The notes under the pieces: generated by a model | Database searches by the model: none | What the model was told of the DNA's origin: nothing | The model's input: the letters and a program-made list of their open reading frames with translations, nothing else | Translations under genes and position numbers: made by a program | Assembly (NCBI GenBank): GCA_003339415.1 | Contig: PDHQ01000414.1 | Span: forward strand, 1-25,557 | Source: Ophiocordyceps camponoti-saundersi (nom. inval.) | Taxonomy: Eukaryota > Ascomycota > Sordariomycetes > Hypocreales > Ophiocordycipitaceae | Length of the DNA stretch: 25,557 bases | Direction of reading: 5' to 3' | In this document: positions 10,901-23,100 of the stretch, piece after piece | How positions within the stretch are numbered: the first letter of the stretch is position 1 | Layout: every line of letters starts with the position of its first letter

Positions 10901-12600
10901 CTTAGAGTAATATATATAAAAAAAAGAAAAACTCTTCGTATAAGGGCTTCGTAAAGAGAAATATTAGTTTAAGTTCCGGCACCTTATAATAAGCCCTTAT
11001 TATTATAATATAAAGTTAAGTTTCCCCTTCGCTAAGAGTATATTATATAAGTTATATTTTCTTAATTAATTTCTTAAAAATTTTTAATATTATTTTCTCT
11101 AAGTATTTCCTTTATATAGAAGTAAAAGTTATACTAGTCTAATCGGCCTAATATTATATATAATTTATTATTATATTAAAGTATAAATTAAATATTTAAT
11201 AAATTTTATCTTACTTTTTCTTAGGTTTTATATAATAAAGGTAATATAATTATACTAAGCTTATAAAAATATTTAAAAAGATAATATAATATTAGTCTTT
11301 AGTAATATTAATTTATTAGTAATATAATATAAAAAGCTTAGCTTTATTATATAAAATATTATATAAATAGCTTAAGTAATTCTAGTCCTTTCGCTAGCCT
11401 TTACTAAATATTATAACTTTCTTAAGAGTAATTAAGCTATTATAAATCGGTTATATAAGAGGAAAGATAAAGGCTAAGCTTTTTAAGATTATTACGAGAG
11501 CTATAAATAGGTTTAGTATTTCCTTCGCTTTATATAAGGTTATTTTAGCGGCGGTAAAAGGCATACCTTAAAGAAAAATAATACTAAACTAAGATAGTAA
11601 GTTATTAGGGGCTTATATAAGTTATAATTAAATAGTCCCTTTAGTTCTTTTTAGTTCTCGGATACTTTAACGCTTTAGAACTATTATAGGTAATTATAAT
11701 AAAATAAAGGGTTATCGCTAAGTATATAGCGTAGCTTAGTTTCCTTATAAAGAGGAAGGAATTAAGTAAGAATTAGCTTTTAAGCTTATCTTTATAGCTT
11801 TCGTAAAAGTTATATATTATAAATTAAATCGTAGAGAGGACCTATAATAAAAACTTTACTAAACGAAATTGTAACTTTATTTTAAACCTTATACTTTTAT
11901 ACCTTAAATTACTAATTTAAATACTTATTTTAAAGTCTTTAACTATTAATTAAATAATCCCTAAGTTTTTTACTTTTACTATTTTTATTTTTATATAGGA
12001 AATTAACTTCCTATTATTTTCCTTATAAAGAATTATATTTAGCGCCTCCCCTTATAGCTAAAGATCCCCCTTTATATTAGTTAAAAACTTTAATTACTTA
12101 AGAAGTTACGCCTTTTAGGTATTTACTATACTTACTTAAGGTATCCTTTTTCCCTTACTAAAACTAGTCTTTAAAGCGTAATCTATTAAGCTTAATAACT
12201 AAAAAAGGTAATATTAAGATAATAGCTACCTCTTATAGATTATAATAAACTAATTAAAAGGTTAAAAGATAAGTTATATCCTTAGTATTAGTAAAAAAGG
12301 CTTTATTTTTAGATATAAGCTAGTTATTTATAAAGTTATAATTAAAGCGGGGATTAGTAAAAAAGTAAAAGATATTTAATATAATTAATTAGCGTAAAAA
12401 TTACTTATAAGGTAATACTATTATATTAGATAAGAAAAATAATAGCTAAATTAAGTTTAAGCTATAAATAAAAATTATAATCTTATTTTACTAGCTTATT
12501 TTTAGAAATATTACCTTTTTAGAAAAAAGATCTAAAATATTAAATAATTAGAATTATTTAATTAATAGTTAATTATTATTATAATATAATATTAGCAGCT
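10901..12600 (-). other. RIPed region with unassigned minus-strand coding remnant
   Basis: The minus strand from about 12210 to 11850 has a frame with a varied, protein-like composition and few stops: Lys/Ser-rich, including a GGSLAIRGGAKY segment, then a Lys-rich stretch. It continues with RIP-type stops to about 11400. I do not recognise the family. It could be the gag of the copia element on the same strand, whose RT lies at 8.2-9.0 kb. Surviving CA/TG sites are at 10980, 11562, 11870 and 12596. Confidence 0.4.
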
Positions 12601-12905
12601 TATAGATAGTTTTTTAAAGTAATTTAATTTTATATATATTTTTTTAACTTATTTTTATTTTTTATAAGCTTTTCTATTTTAGTATCCTAATACTCCTATT
12701 TCTTATTTACTCTTAGGCTTATATCTTATATTATTATCTAAAAAGTATTATTTTTATCTCCTCTCTTTTTAAAATAGCTATATTATTATAAAATATTATT
12801 TTATTATAAAACTAATTACCTTACCCCCTTAAGATTTATATATCTTTTTCTTTTAAAAACTTAACTTAATTACTTAATCGTATTTATTCTATTAGCCTTA
12901 ATAGT

Positions 12906-14400
12906 ATAGAAAATAAAATAACGACTCCTAAAAATAAGATAGCTAAGAGGACTTAAGTTATTAATATCTAGCTAGCCTTATTACCTATTATAAAATTTAC
13001 TAGCTAGAATATAACTAAATTCCTTAAGCGCTTTAAAAGAGAAATAAAGAATATAAGTATTAAAGATATTATAATAGTAAAATAGCTTAAAAATTATATT
13101 AATAATAAGAAAAGAATAAATATAAAAATCCTAACTAAAGACTAGCTTTAGGAAATAGCTAAAAATATTATAATTAAATAATATAATATATTAAGCTTAG
13201 CTTAGAAAAATACCTTAAATAAAAAGATTAGGAACTATAATATAAAAAAACTAAAAATTATAGAATAAGTTACTAATTAAATTTAAACTTATAACTATTT
13301 TTATTATAAAAAATATAAGACTAATTATAAACTCGCTATTATAGAATTAAGTAATATTTTTAATATTTTACTAAAAAAGGTTTAAGTTAAGCTTTTTAGA
13401 AAGAATAATTTAACTTATAAAAATATTATAGTTATACCTTATAGCTAGCTTATAAAAAATATCTAAAGCTATCTTAAGCCTTATCTTAAAAATTCGCGTT
13501 ACTAGCTTATTATAGCTTTTTATAATTAAAAGCTTCGATAAAGCTAGGAAGAGGCTATAAAGTTTTTTCTAAAAGAAAAGTAACTAATAACCCCTAAAAA
13601 GATTTATAAAAAAACTTACTTAAAAACTATTACTAAGAGATAGTAAGGTAACCTAAAAAGTATAACTATAGATAATTTAGCTAAATAGATAAGTTCCCTT
13701 TTTATTAATTTAGCTAATATATAAGATAATATTTATAACTTAGCTAATAAGGTTAAAAATTAAAATACTTTAGCTTATAAGACTTAATAAGGCAAATCCC
13801 TTATTATTACTAATATTATAATATATAAAACTAATAAATTTAATAATAAATTAAATATTAATATAATCTTAAGTAAAAAAAGTTATAAGTGCTATTATTA
13901 TAATAAACTTATTTATTATACTAATAACTACTTTTTAGTAACTTATAATAAGGAATTAAGCTTTGCTTATTATAACTTAAGAATTAGAGAGCTTTTTTTT
14001 AAATTATATATTTTCTATATCGCTATATTACTAAGCTTTCTATATAAATTTATTAAAATAGGAAGCTATATTAAACGCCTTTTAATATACTAAGTTAAGA
14101 ACTAGCTAAGATTTTTTATATTAAACTTAATTTTAAAAGTTAAAAGCCTTACTATTAATAATTATAATTAATCTACTAATAAGAAAGAATAAAAGATAAT
14201 CTTATCTTTTATAAATTATAATAATATAGCGTAATAGACCCTCCTAGTATTATTTAAAAATAAAACCTTAGCGCTTATTATATTTCTTATTATTATATAA
14301 TAAGATATAGCGCTATTAAATTAAATAGTTAAGGTTAACTTTATCTAAGCTATAGTTAACGCTTATAAACTTAAGCGCTTAAAAGTTAAAGAGAGCCTAA
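12906..14400 (+). pseudogene. gypsy-1 gag with CCHC zinc knuckle and possible protease
   Basis: Frame 3. The likely start is ATA at 12906-12908, an ATG converted by RIP, because a charged gag-like sequence begins there: N-terminal 'ENKITTPKN', then an 'IIKFTS-NITKFLKRFKREI' capsid-type segment around 12975-13045. At 13890-13931 the frame reads C-x2-Y-x4-Y-x4-Y. This is exactly the spacing of a C-x2-C-x4-H-x4-C nucleocapsid knuckle, with Cys and His turned to Tyr by TGC-to-TAC and CAY-to-TAY changes. The one surviving Cys is TGC at 13890, a protected GCA context. At 14304-14357 a 'DIALL-N-stop-I-KVNFI' segment resembles the retropepsin 'LLDSGA-NFI' strand, which is only a tentative call. Gag would package the RNA genome. 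Confidence 0.78.
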
Positions 14401-15480
14401 CTAAGGATAGGATCTTATAAACCCTTTCCCTTTTTAGTATTTTATAATTTACTAGTTAACTAACTCTAACTACTTATATTTAAGAAGTTACGTAATAAAA
14501 AAAGCTATTACTAAGTAAAAGAAAATTTAAAATAAAGCCCTCTTAGCTATTACTTACTTACGCCTTAAAGTAAAAATTACTAATAAATATAATAAGATTA
14601 CTAACCTAATTATAAATAAGATTATCGGATAAAAGGTTTCTATTAAATTAATAAACTTAATTATAATAAATTTAAAACTTAATATTAAAGTTTTTTAAAT
14701 ATTAGCTAATAAAGTAAAATACCTTAATTATAAGATTTTTAAATTTAAAGAAATTTTTATTAAGAAACTAGTTAATTAGCCCTTAGCTAATTAAGCTAGC
14801 TTTAATATTATTAATATTATTATAATCCTTAAATATATAAATTACCTTTTTAATAATAGCTTTATTTTTTTTTTAATAATATTTACGCTAAGCTAAATAT
14901 AAACCTTATTATCCTTAAAAGTAACTATATTCTCGTAAAACTATTTAATTATTATATTTTTAAAGAGATTACTTATAAAGAAAATAAAGAAAACTATATC
15001 CTAAACTTAAAAATTTTTATTTTTAAAAACCTTAAGTTTCTTCTAATATTTATATTTAAATCCCTTACTATTTATATATATATTTTATCCTTCGATACGC
15101 TAAAAATAATATAAAACCTCCCTTATATATAAGTCCGCGTTAAAAGTATTAATATTACCTTTATATTAGTATTCCTTAATATAAAGGCCGAAATAAATAT
15201 TATTACCTCTTAGTACGCTTACGAATTTAACCTTAAATATCGCCTTATTTTTATTAATATAATATTTTTTAATAAGAAATTAACTTAGCTAATAGCTATC
15301 TTAGATATTATTATTTTTATAAAGCTTATTTATATATTTATCTAAATCTTTATTTATTATAATAATATACTTATTTTTTTTATCTTAAGTATATTATTTA
15401 TCCGCCTTACTTAGCTAATATTTAATTATTATCTAAGGATTAGGGATCTTTACGCTTAATATATTTTTAATTTAACCTAA
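14401..15480 (+). pseudogene. gypsy-1 protease-to-RT connector, frame-shifted
   Basis: Coding-like sequence continues between gag (frame 3) and pol (frame 1). Frame 2 is the most open from about 14540 to 14850, and frame 1 from about 14930 onward. The changes of frame indicate one or more indels, or a programmed shift obscured by decay. No motif was recognised with confidence. This stretch lies inside the longest run of the window without any CpA or TpG (13966-16571). Confidence 0.5.
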
Positions 15481-17880
15481 ATTATTACCCCGGTAATAAG
15501 ACTATTTATATAAGATAATAAATAGCTTATCTTATTTCCTAACTTAGCTTTTATTAATATTATTATTTTAGCTATTAGGTATAATAACGATTTTCCTTAA
15601 TAAGGATTAGGGCCTTTTTTTATAGGGAAGGGGGAGGAAAAAAGGTTAGTACTTAAAAGGATAATAATTTACTAAAAAAGGGAGTTAGTTTTCTTTCTCT
15701 TAAATAAAAATAAATAAAATAAAGAAAATAAAGAAAATAATTAAATAGTTATATAAGCTAATAAATAATAAGATATTACTAACTAAGACTTAGAAAAGAT
15801 TAACTAATAATAGACTAATTAGGAGTACGCTATAATATTACTTTTATTAACTAAGGCGTTATCTAATATCTTAAACTTATTAAGAGAGAGAGGAGATATA
15901 GAAATAAAAGCTAAAGCTACTTAAATATTTTTAATTATCTAATAAAAGGAAGCTAATAATAATAAAAAGCGCCTTTAGTTAATAGCTTTTATAAATATAA
16001 TATATAAAAGGGAAGCTAATAAGAAGGTACCTTATAATAATATCCGCTTAGATAAATTTATTTTAAAAGGCGATTTTAGCTAGAAGGCTAGGAAATAAAA
16101 TATAATTAAAAAGGATATTTATAGTAATAAGCTATTTAATAAAGATATTACTAGTAAATTTTCTAAAATTATAAAAAGTTATAAACTAACCCCTAATTAA
16201 TTAATTAATATATAAGAATAAATAACTACGATATTATTTAATAATAAATAAGCTATATTATATATTATATTTATTAATAAGGAAGCTACCTTAGCTTAAG
16301 TTTATAGTAAAAAAAGATAAGTAAATTAATTAGTTACGCTTTTTATTATATTTAAAGTTATTAAGTATAAGGCTTAGTAAGCGAAGCTAGTTAATATCCT
16401 TAAAGCGATATTCTTATAAATAATTAAACTTCTTAAAAATAAGGTATAATATAGAGTTTTAAAACCTAGTTACGCCTCTTATTATAATTATTATATAATA
16501 GTAGCTAAGAAAGATAAAAGAGTTTAGCTTATTAACTTTATAATAATACTTAATAGCTATATTATATAAGATGCTAACCCGCTACTTTATATTAATAAGT
16601 TTAGTAAATAATTTATAATATATAAGGTTTTAATATTCTTAAACCTTTTTTTAAAATATAATTAAATATTTTTAAACTTAAAAAGCTAAGATTATATAAT
16701 TTTTATAATACTAATTAGTCTTTTCTACTAATATACTATACTAATAGGAGTAATAAACTTAGTAAAGTAATTTATAAAAGTTATATAGTAAATATTATTT
16801 AATCTTATCTTAAAAGTTTATAATATTTTTATAAATAATATCTTTATTAGGGGACTAGAAACTATATATAATAATAAGGAAATAAGGCTAAGTATTTAAT
16901 ACTTTATTTACGAATACCTTATTAATATTAATAAGGTCCTTATTAATATTAAGCTAGTAAGCTATATAGTTACCGGGAAGAAATCTCGCTAATGCTAAGA
17001 ATTAATAAAACTTATAAGGTTTATAGTAAGCTTTTATAAAAGAAAGCTAGTTAATTATAAAGTAAAAAAACTTAAAAGCTAGGTTATTTATAACTTAATT
17101 CGTTAAATTAAATACTTTCTAAGCTTTATAAGCTTTTATTAGATTTAAATCCCTTAGTTTGCTTAGATTACTAAATTACTAACCTCCTTATTAAAAAAAG
17201 ACGCTTCTTAGGAATAAATAGCAGAATACTTTAAAGCTATAATAAACCTTAAGGTATTATTATTAAACCCTTAGTTCCTAGTATTACTTAATTTAAGGCT
17301 AAATTATAAGGAAATTATCCTTATATATAATACTAGCTTTATAAGATAGGGGGCGGTTTTATTATAAGAAGTTAAAAAAACTAAATAAATAGTTAAGTTT
17401 AAAAGTAGCGTATAGAACTTTATAAAAATAAATTATAATATAATAAAAAGGAAATATAAGGCTATATTATACGCTATAAGACGCTTATAGCTTTATTTTT
17501 ATAAGGTTTATTTTTACCTTAAAACGGATATATAAGTCTTAGTTAACTAACTTAAAAAATCCCTTAAAAATATCCTTAAAGCTATAATTACTAAATAGGT
17601 TAGCTATATTTTCTTATTTAATTTTATTATATATTATATTATTAGAAATAAGAACCTTATTCTAAACGCCCTATTTAGAAAACTAATTATAAATATTAAC
17701 CTCCTTAAATAAGAAAAAAATAAAAATTTAGAAAATTTTATAAACTTATACCTTAATATAATAATTACTTAATCCTTTAATTAAATACTTTCTAATAAGT
17801 AAAGTTAAATTATTACTTTCTTAGGATAAATAAAAAGGCCCCTATATATAAAAGCTTAGGTATTCCGGAAATTTAAAATA
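15481..17880 (+). pseudogene. gypsy-1 pol: reverse transcriptase and RNase H
   Basis: Frame 1 throughout. An N-terminal extension is rich in Lys/Asn/Gln. The RT finger motif is 'VAKKDKRV' (16501-16524), followed by 'LN' and 'ANPLLYI' (for NPLPYI, 16573-16593). Motif A 'LDLFSGY' reads LNLF, with Asp to Asn at 16642-16644. The catalytic 'FVDD' box reads F-I-N-N at 16828-16839. RNase H has 'IYNTS' (first catalytic Asp to Asn, 17329-17331), 'KYKAILYAIRRL' and 'KTD' (Asp intact, 17524-17529 because it follows CG), and ends with 'NALFRKL' (for DALSRKL, near 17670). About 150 further bases of connector follow before LTR copy B. All four catalytic Asp that follow T are lost. The enzyme would copy the element RNA into DNA. 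Confidence 0.92.
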
Positions 17881-17888
17881 TTACCCCT

Positions 17889-18052
17889 TATAAGGGATTC
17901 GGGCTATACTTAAATAACTAAGTCACGTGGGGTAATTAGTTATATCCGCGCGTAACGCGCGCGCAAATCGCTTACCCCTATTAAGCGTTATAACCCCTTT
18001 TATATAGCTTTTTATAATTATTTTAAATAATAAAGTTACCTCCTCGTAAATA
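17889..18052 (+). mobile_element. LTR copy B: 5' LTR of gypsy-2, lacking its first ~80 bases
   Basis: Aligns without gaps over 164 bases to 24751-24914 of copy C. I count about 20 differences, all transitions. Compared with copy C and copy A it lacks the U3 end, being joined directly to gypsy-1 pol. It keeps an unmutated CACGTG (17924-17929), a CG-rich palindromic block (17946-17964), a TATATAG element (about 18001-18007) and AATAAA (18029-18034), a plausible poly(A) signal. The end is placed after AAATA, where TA would replace the terminal CA of the LTR. Confidence 0.85.
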
Positions 18053-19690
18053 GCCCGAAAGCTAAACTTTTATATAAAATAACTACTATTACGATAAATA
18101 ACCTTATCTTTTAAGAAGTAATTATCGCCTAGCTATAATAGTAGTAAGCGATAATTTCTAAGCTATAAGAGGTCCTATAAGCGTAATACGATATTATTTA
18201 CTCCTTAATATAATATTAGTAACCTTAGCCGGAGCCCTTATTATAGCCCTTATACTAGAAACCTTTTCTATTTAGCTCCCTTTTCGATAATAATAAAACC
18301 CTTTTTTTAGCTTAGTAAGCCTTAATATTATATAAGCTATTAGTAAATTACGCTTTTATCGGTAATAATTATAACTAATAAGTTTTCTTTTATTAGTATT
18401 TATTACTTACTATTTAGTTAAAAGTAGCTTTATTTTTTAAGTAAGGCGAGGAATATTAGTACTAAGTTAAGACTTTCCTTAAGTATCTTAATATAATATT
18501 TACTAATTTTTACTATTATTAAATAGCTATAATAAAATTAGAAAAGCTTTTTTAAAGTACCTCTAAGTTATTCTCTAATTTCCTTATTTATTTTAAAATA
18601 AAATTATTATTTTTAAGAGGTATTATATAAGTAAATAAAATTAAGGTAATATATCTATATCGCGTACTTACCCCTAAGTTACGATATTACTATTTTAAAT
18701 ATAATATTCCCCTTAATAATTATATCTTAACTATAGCTTATATCTATTTTATTATTATCGATATTAAGTTATTCTAAATTAAAAGTAAAAGTTAAATACT
18801 TTTTTCCCTTACTCTTTCTTTAGTAGTTTAGGATATTAATATACTTATAATAAATATCCGCTAAACTAATATAACCTTAAGGCGTTCTTCTTATAGTTAA
18901 AGATATAATAAATATAAAAAGTAATATTTAGGACCCCGCTATTCCGCTCCTTATATTTTTATAGAGGAATATAGTAAGCGTTAGGTTAAGGGATGTTATC
19001 TATATTATAGCTAGGTAAGCTATTTTATAAGGGATTATTTAGTATACTTATCTTCGCCCTTATTTTTATTTATACGCTTTATAAAAATAGGAGAGGCTAA
19101 CTAAGACGCTTATTTAGATTAGGGAAAAGAATCCCCCTTATACTAAGTCTCTTATAAGGGGAAAGTAATCGCGTTAATTTAATAAATAATAGTTTAAAAA
19201 ACTAATTTATAGATATTATAAAGAATATAAACGTAAATCTTCTCCTTATCCCTATTCTCGTAAATTTTATTACTTTTATTAACGCGTAAGTAAATAATAG
19301 CTATAACTATTATATTATTATAAGTAAGTTTTAAATATAACGTTACTATTTTTAATATATTCCTCTCTTTACTCCGCGTATAATCCGTACTATAGTTTAA
19401 ATCTGCTATTAGAAATAAGTTTATTTTAAGAACTTCTCCTTAATTTATTATATCGTTTAGTTTATTACTAATATTAATAGCTAGTAAACGCTTATAATTA
19501 TATATATAATCCCTAGCCTAACTTAAAATATAATCCTTAGCTCTCCTTAAATAGCGCGGTATAATATATCCTTTTATATAAAATAATAATATTTTATAGT
19601 TTACTTTATAAATAACCTTATTATTTTATATAGTAAAATACGAATTTAAAAATATAGAATAGTTATTATCTTAAGCTTAACTTTTACTAT
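18053..19690 (+). pseudogene. gypsy-2 gag/protease region, poorly resolved
   Basis: Position between the 5' LTR and RT requires gag and protease here. I could not fix a zinc knuckle or a DSGA protease motif. Several + frames show coding-like stretches (about 19330-19690), and a minus-strand frame at about 19170-19560 is also open except for RIP-type stops. The minus frame is probably just the complement of the element coding strand. Surviving TG sites are at 18994 and 19404. Confidence 0.55.
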
Positions 19691-20198
19691 ATTAATAAAA
19701 TGCGAATCTTATTAGTAAATAGGCTATTATTTCTTTACTATAAGCTTACGGGATATCTTACGCGTTTTATAAATTAAAACGTTATCTCTTTTTACCTTAC
19801 CGGTTTTTTTACTTTCTAAAATATCTAACTTTAGTAACCTTTTTAATAAAAAAAAAGTAAGCGTTTTTCCCCCTTATCGTAATATATATAATTACTATAT
19901 CTATTTATAATAGTAGCTTAATAAATCTTTACCGCTATTACCTTAGGGGCTATTATATAATATATTACGCGAATACCTTTTTAAAATATAAAAGTAAATT
20001 ACTAATTTAATAGATAAAGGATAGATTCGCGTAAGCTTATTATTTATAGCCGCCTTAGTCCTCTTAGCTAAAAAGCTTAAAAGCAGCTAGTAGTTTTATA
20101 TTAATTATTAAGCCTTAAATTAACTTACTAAATAAAATTACTATCTCCTACCCCTTATAAAGGAAACTCTACGTAATCTTTTTAGCGCCCGGTATTAT
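19691..20198 (+). repeat. tandem duplication in gypsy-2 RT, copy 1
   Basis: First unit of a direct repeat inside pol, with period 508 at its start and 507 after a one-base indel near 19858/20366. The unit carries the RT segment with 'FPPYRNIYNYYIYL', 'IRVSLLFIAALVLLAKK' and 'NY-ALN' (for DYRALN, 20103-20120), and 'PLIKETLRNL'. It stops at 'SAR', just before the catalytic 'TKLD' strand. The break is near 20185-20198. Confidence 0.92.
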
Positions 20199-23100
20199 AT
20201 TAATAAAACGCGAATCTTATTAGTAAATAAGCTATTATTTCTTTACTATAAGCTTACGGGATATCTTACGCGTTTTATAAATTAAAATATTATCTCCTTT
20301 TACCTTATTAGTTTTTTTACTTTCTAAGATATTTAACTTTAGTAACCTTTTTAATAAAAAAAAATAAGCGTTTTTCCCCCTTATTATAATATATATAATT
20401 ACTATATCTATTTATAATAATAGCTTAATAAATCTTTACCGCTATTACCTTAGGGGCTATTATATAATATACCGCGCGAATACCTTCTTAAAATATAAAA
20501 GTAAATTATTAATTTAATAGATAAAAGATAAATTCGCGTAAGCTTATTATCTATAGCCGCCTTAGTCCTTTTAGCTAAAAAGCCTAAAAGTAGCTAGTAG
20601 TTTTATATTAATTATTAAGCTTTAAATTAACTTACTAAGTAATACCGCTATCCCCTACTTTTTATAAAAGAAACTTTACGTAATTTTTCTAGCGCTTAGT
20701 AATTTACTAAACTTAATATACGCGCTACCTTTTATAAGATATATATTATAAAAGGCGAGGAATATCTAACTACTTTCCGTACGTATTTTAAGCTATTCGA
20801 ATACCTTATCTACCTTTTTAGTCTCGCTAGCACCCCCGCCTTATTTTAATAATATATTAATATTTCCCTAAGCGATTTTTTTAGGGATTTTATTATTATT
20901 TACCTTAATAATATTCTTATTTATTTAAGTAGCTTATTTTTAAACTATTAGAAAAAAGTTTATATTATTCTTATAAAATTATAATAAGCTAAATTATATT
21001 TAAACTTTAATAAATATATATTTATAATTTATAAGGTTAAATATTTTAAGTTTATTATTTACGCTAAATAAAAAGTACGCTTAGATTTAGCTAAGATTTT
21101 AGTAATTAGAAATTAAAAAATACTAACTTATATAAAAAGTATATATAGTTTTATTAGCTTTATAAACTTTTATCGTAATTTTATCTCTTAGTTTTTCTCC
21201 CTTATAGCTTTACTTATTACCTTTATAAAGCGTAACGCTTTTTTTAATTAAACCTTAGCTTATTAAAACGCTTTTAAGTAATTAAAAAACGCGTTTATCT
21301 CCTCCTTTACCTTTACTTAGTAAAGCCCTAATCTTAATATTATCGTAAAAGTAAACTATTTAAGTAAGGTAATTAGTAGCTATCTCTCCTAGCGCGGTTA
21401 GGATTAAATCTTATAGCTTATAATATATTTCTTTTAAAAGCTTTAGCTTATAAAATAAAACTATATAATTTATAATAAAAAACTTTTTATTATTATTTAC
21501 TACTTTAAGGTATAGTTAGCTAAACTCTAAAATATCTTCTTTTTATTTACTATACTTATAAATTATAAGGCCTTAAAATATTTTATAACTCCTAAAGCTA
21601 TATTAAAACGCTAAGCTTAATAAGCTAAGATATTTATTTTTTTTAACTTCTATTTATAATACCGCTTAAATAAGTAAGCTACCTAGCTTAATATTTTCTC
21701 CTATTATAATTAAAAGTAATAATATACTACTTTATATTTCGGCTATATTATATAGCCCTTATCTATTTATTCTTTTAAACTATAATTAGTTTAAAGCTAA
21801 AATATTACTTTTATAATATTAGCCTTTTTTATAAATAAGTATTTAAGGGAATTATAGCTTATAGCGTTATAATTTAACTCGCTTTATATAATATAATATA
21901 TTACGCTATAAGAGGGCGCTTAAAAGTTCCCTTTTAAAGCGGGTATAAAAGAGTAAATTATAAACTATTCCCTTTTCGCTAATAGCTAGCTATAGTTCCG
22001 GAGCTAATTTTAAGTACTTAACTAGGAACCCCTAATAACTACTTTAATTTATAAAACTTATAATTCCCTACTTATAAGGCACTTTAGTAAAAATATTATA
22101 TTTATATTACTTTATTATTACTATTATTAGGATAGTATATTAGCTAATATAGCGCGATTTATTCGAAATTATTATTATTATAAGAATTACTTTTAATATT
22201 ATTATTATTAGGGCTTATTATAATTATTACTACCCCTAAAAAGGTATTAAGTAACTATTTTTATAAACTTTATAATAAACTTACTTATTATAAATTCTTC
22301 TTAGCCCCGCTTCTTTATAATTATTACTAATTAGTTATTAAAATATATATAGCTAAAAATAATAATATTTATAGAAGCTAAGTATTATATAAGATATTTT
22401 ATTTATATTTAGTAATATTTTTATAGCTTTCTTATAATTATTATATTTAACCGTAGTTTAAATTAAATAAGTTATTTTTAGTTAACTTTTTACCGCCTTA
22501 TAAATATTAAATAACTTATATTAATAGCTTATTACTTATAAACTAATAGCGGTATAGAACGAATAAATTAGGAGGTATAAGCTATCTTTTATTATATAAT
22601 ATTATTCTCCTAGCTTAACTAGCCTTTTTACTTACTTACTTACTAACTCGCGTTAAATAATAAAAAGTTATTTATAATAAGCGTAAGTTTAAACCGCCTA
22701 TTATATAAATATAACTTAAACTTTATCTAATAGCTATTTATACTTTCTATACTAATTACCTCTCTAAGAGGGTATATTATTACCTTCGCTTAATATTTAT
22801 AAGAAAATATTTAGCTAGCTTAAGTATTTATTATATAAGTTTAATAAAAGTAATAGGACGCCTCTAATAATACTTATCGCTTTATAAAATAATTCTAAGT
22901 TAGTAACTTTATATAGTTAAATCTTTATTATATTTATTCTAATTACTTATTTAAGAAACTTAATTACCTTAAAGCTAAGTATAAAGTTATTATTATCCTA
23001 TCTTTTTTAATTATTATACTTAATATTCTAAAAAGTATATATTTTATATTCTATATTAATTTACTTAAGTATATTATATATAATTTACTCTTATTATAAT

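Larger units (their letters stand above)
12890..17880 (+). mobile_element. gypsy-1: Ty3/gypsy element lacking integrase, RIPed
   Basis: A Ty3/gypsy retrotransposon in + orientation with gag, zinc knuckle, a possible protease, RT and RNase H in the normal order. Frame 1 is continuous from about 15481 to 17880, apart from stops made by RIP. After RNase H the frame runs about 150 bases into a connector, then meets LTR copy B of gypsy-2 at 17889. No integrase follows, either here or beyond gypsy-2 at 24915-25557. No LTR of its own was found before 12890. It is therefore a 3'-truncated element, probably cut by insertion or rearrangement of gypsy-2. Confidence 0.85.

Noticed and set aside
16571..16573. 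ATG as a start codon of an open reading frame
   Set aside because: It is out of frame with gypsy-1 pol (it spans GAT-GCT) and leads to an early stop. It survives because it is followed by C (GCA on the other strand).
19170..19560. A minus-strand protein of new family (long frame with few stops), perhaps a recombinase or helicase-like gene
   Set aside because: The + strand here belongs to gypsy-2 between its LTR and RT, and frames complementary to RIPed coding DNA tend to be open. No motif of the suggested families held up.
19700..20900. A minus-strand gene carrying the tandem duplication
   Set aside because: The + strand of both units reads as the N-terminal half of a gypsy RT and runs in frame into the catalytic motifs, which fully explains the region.
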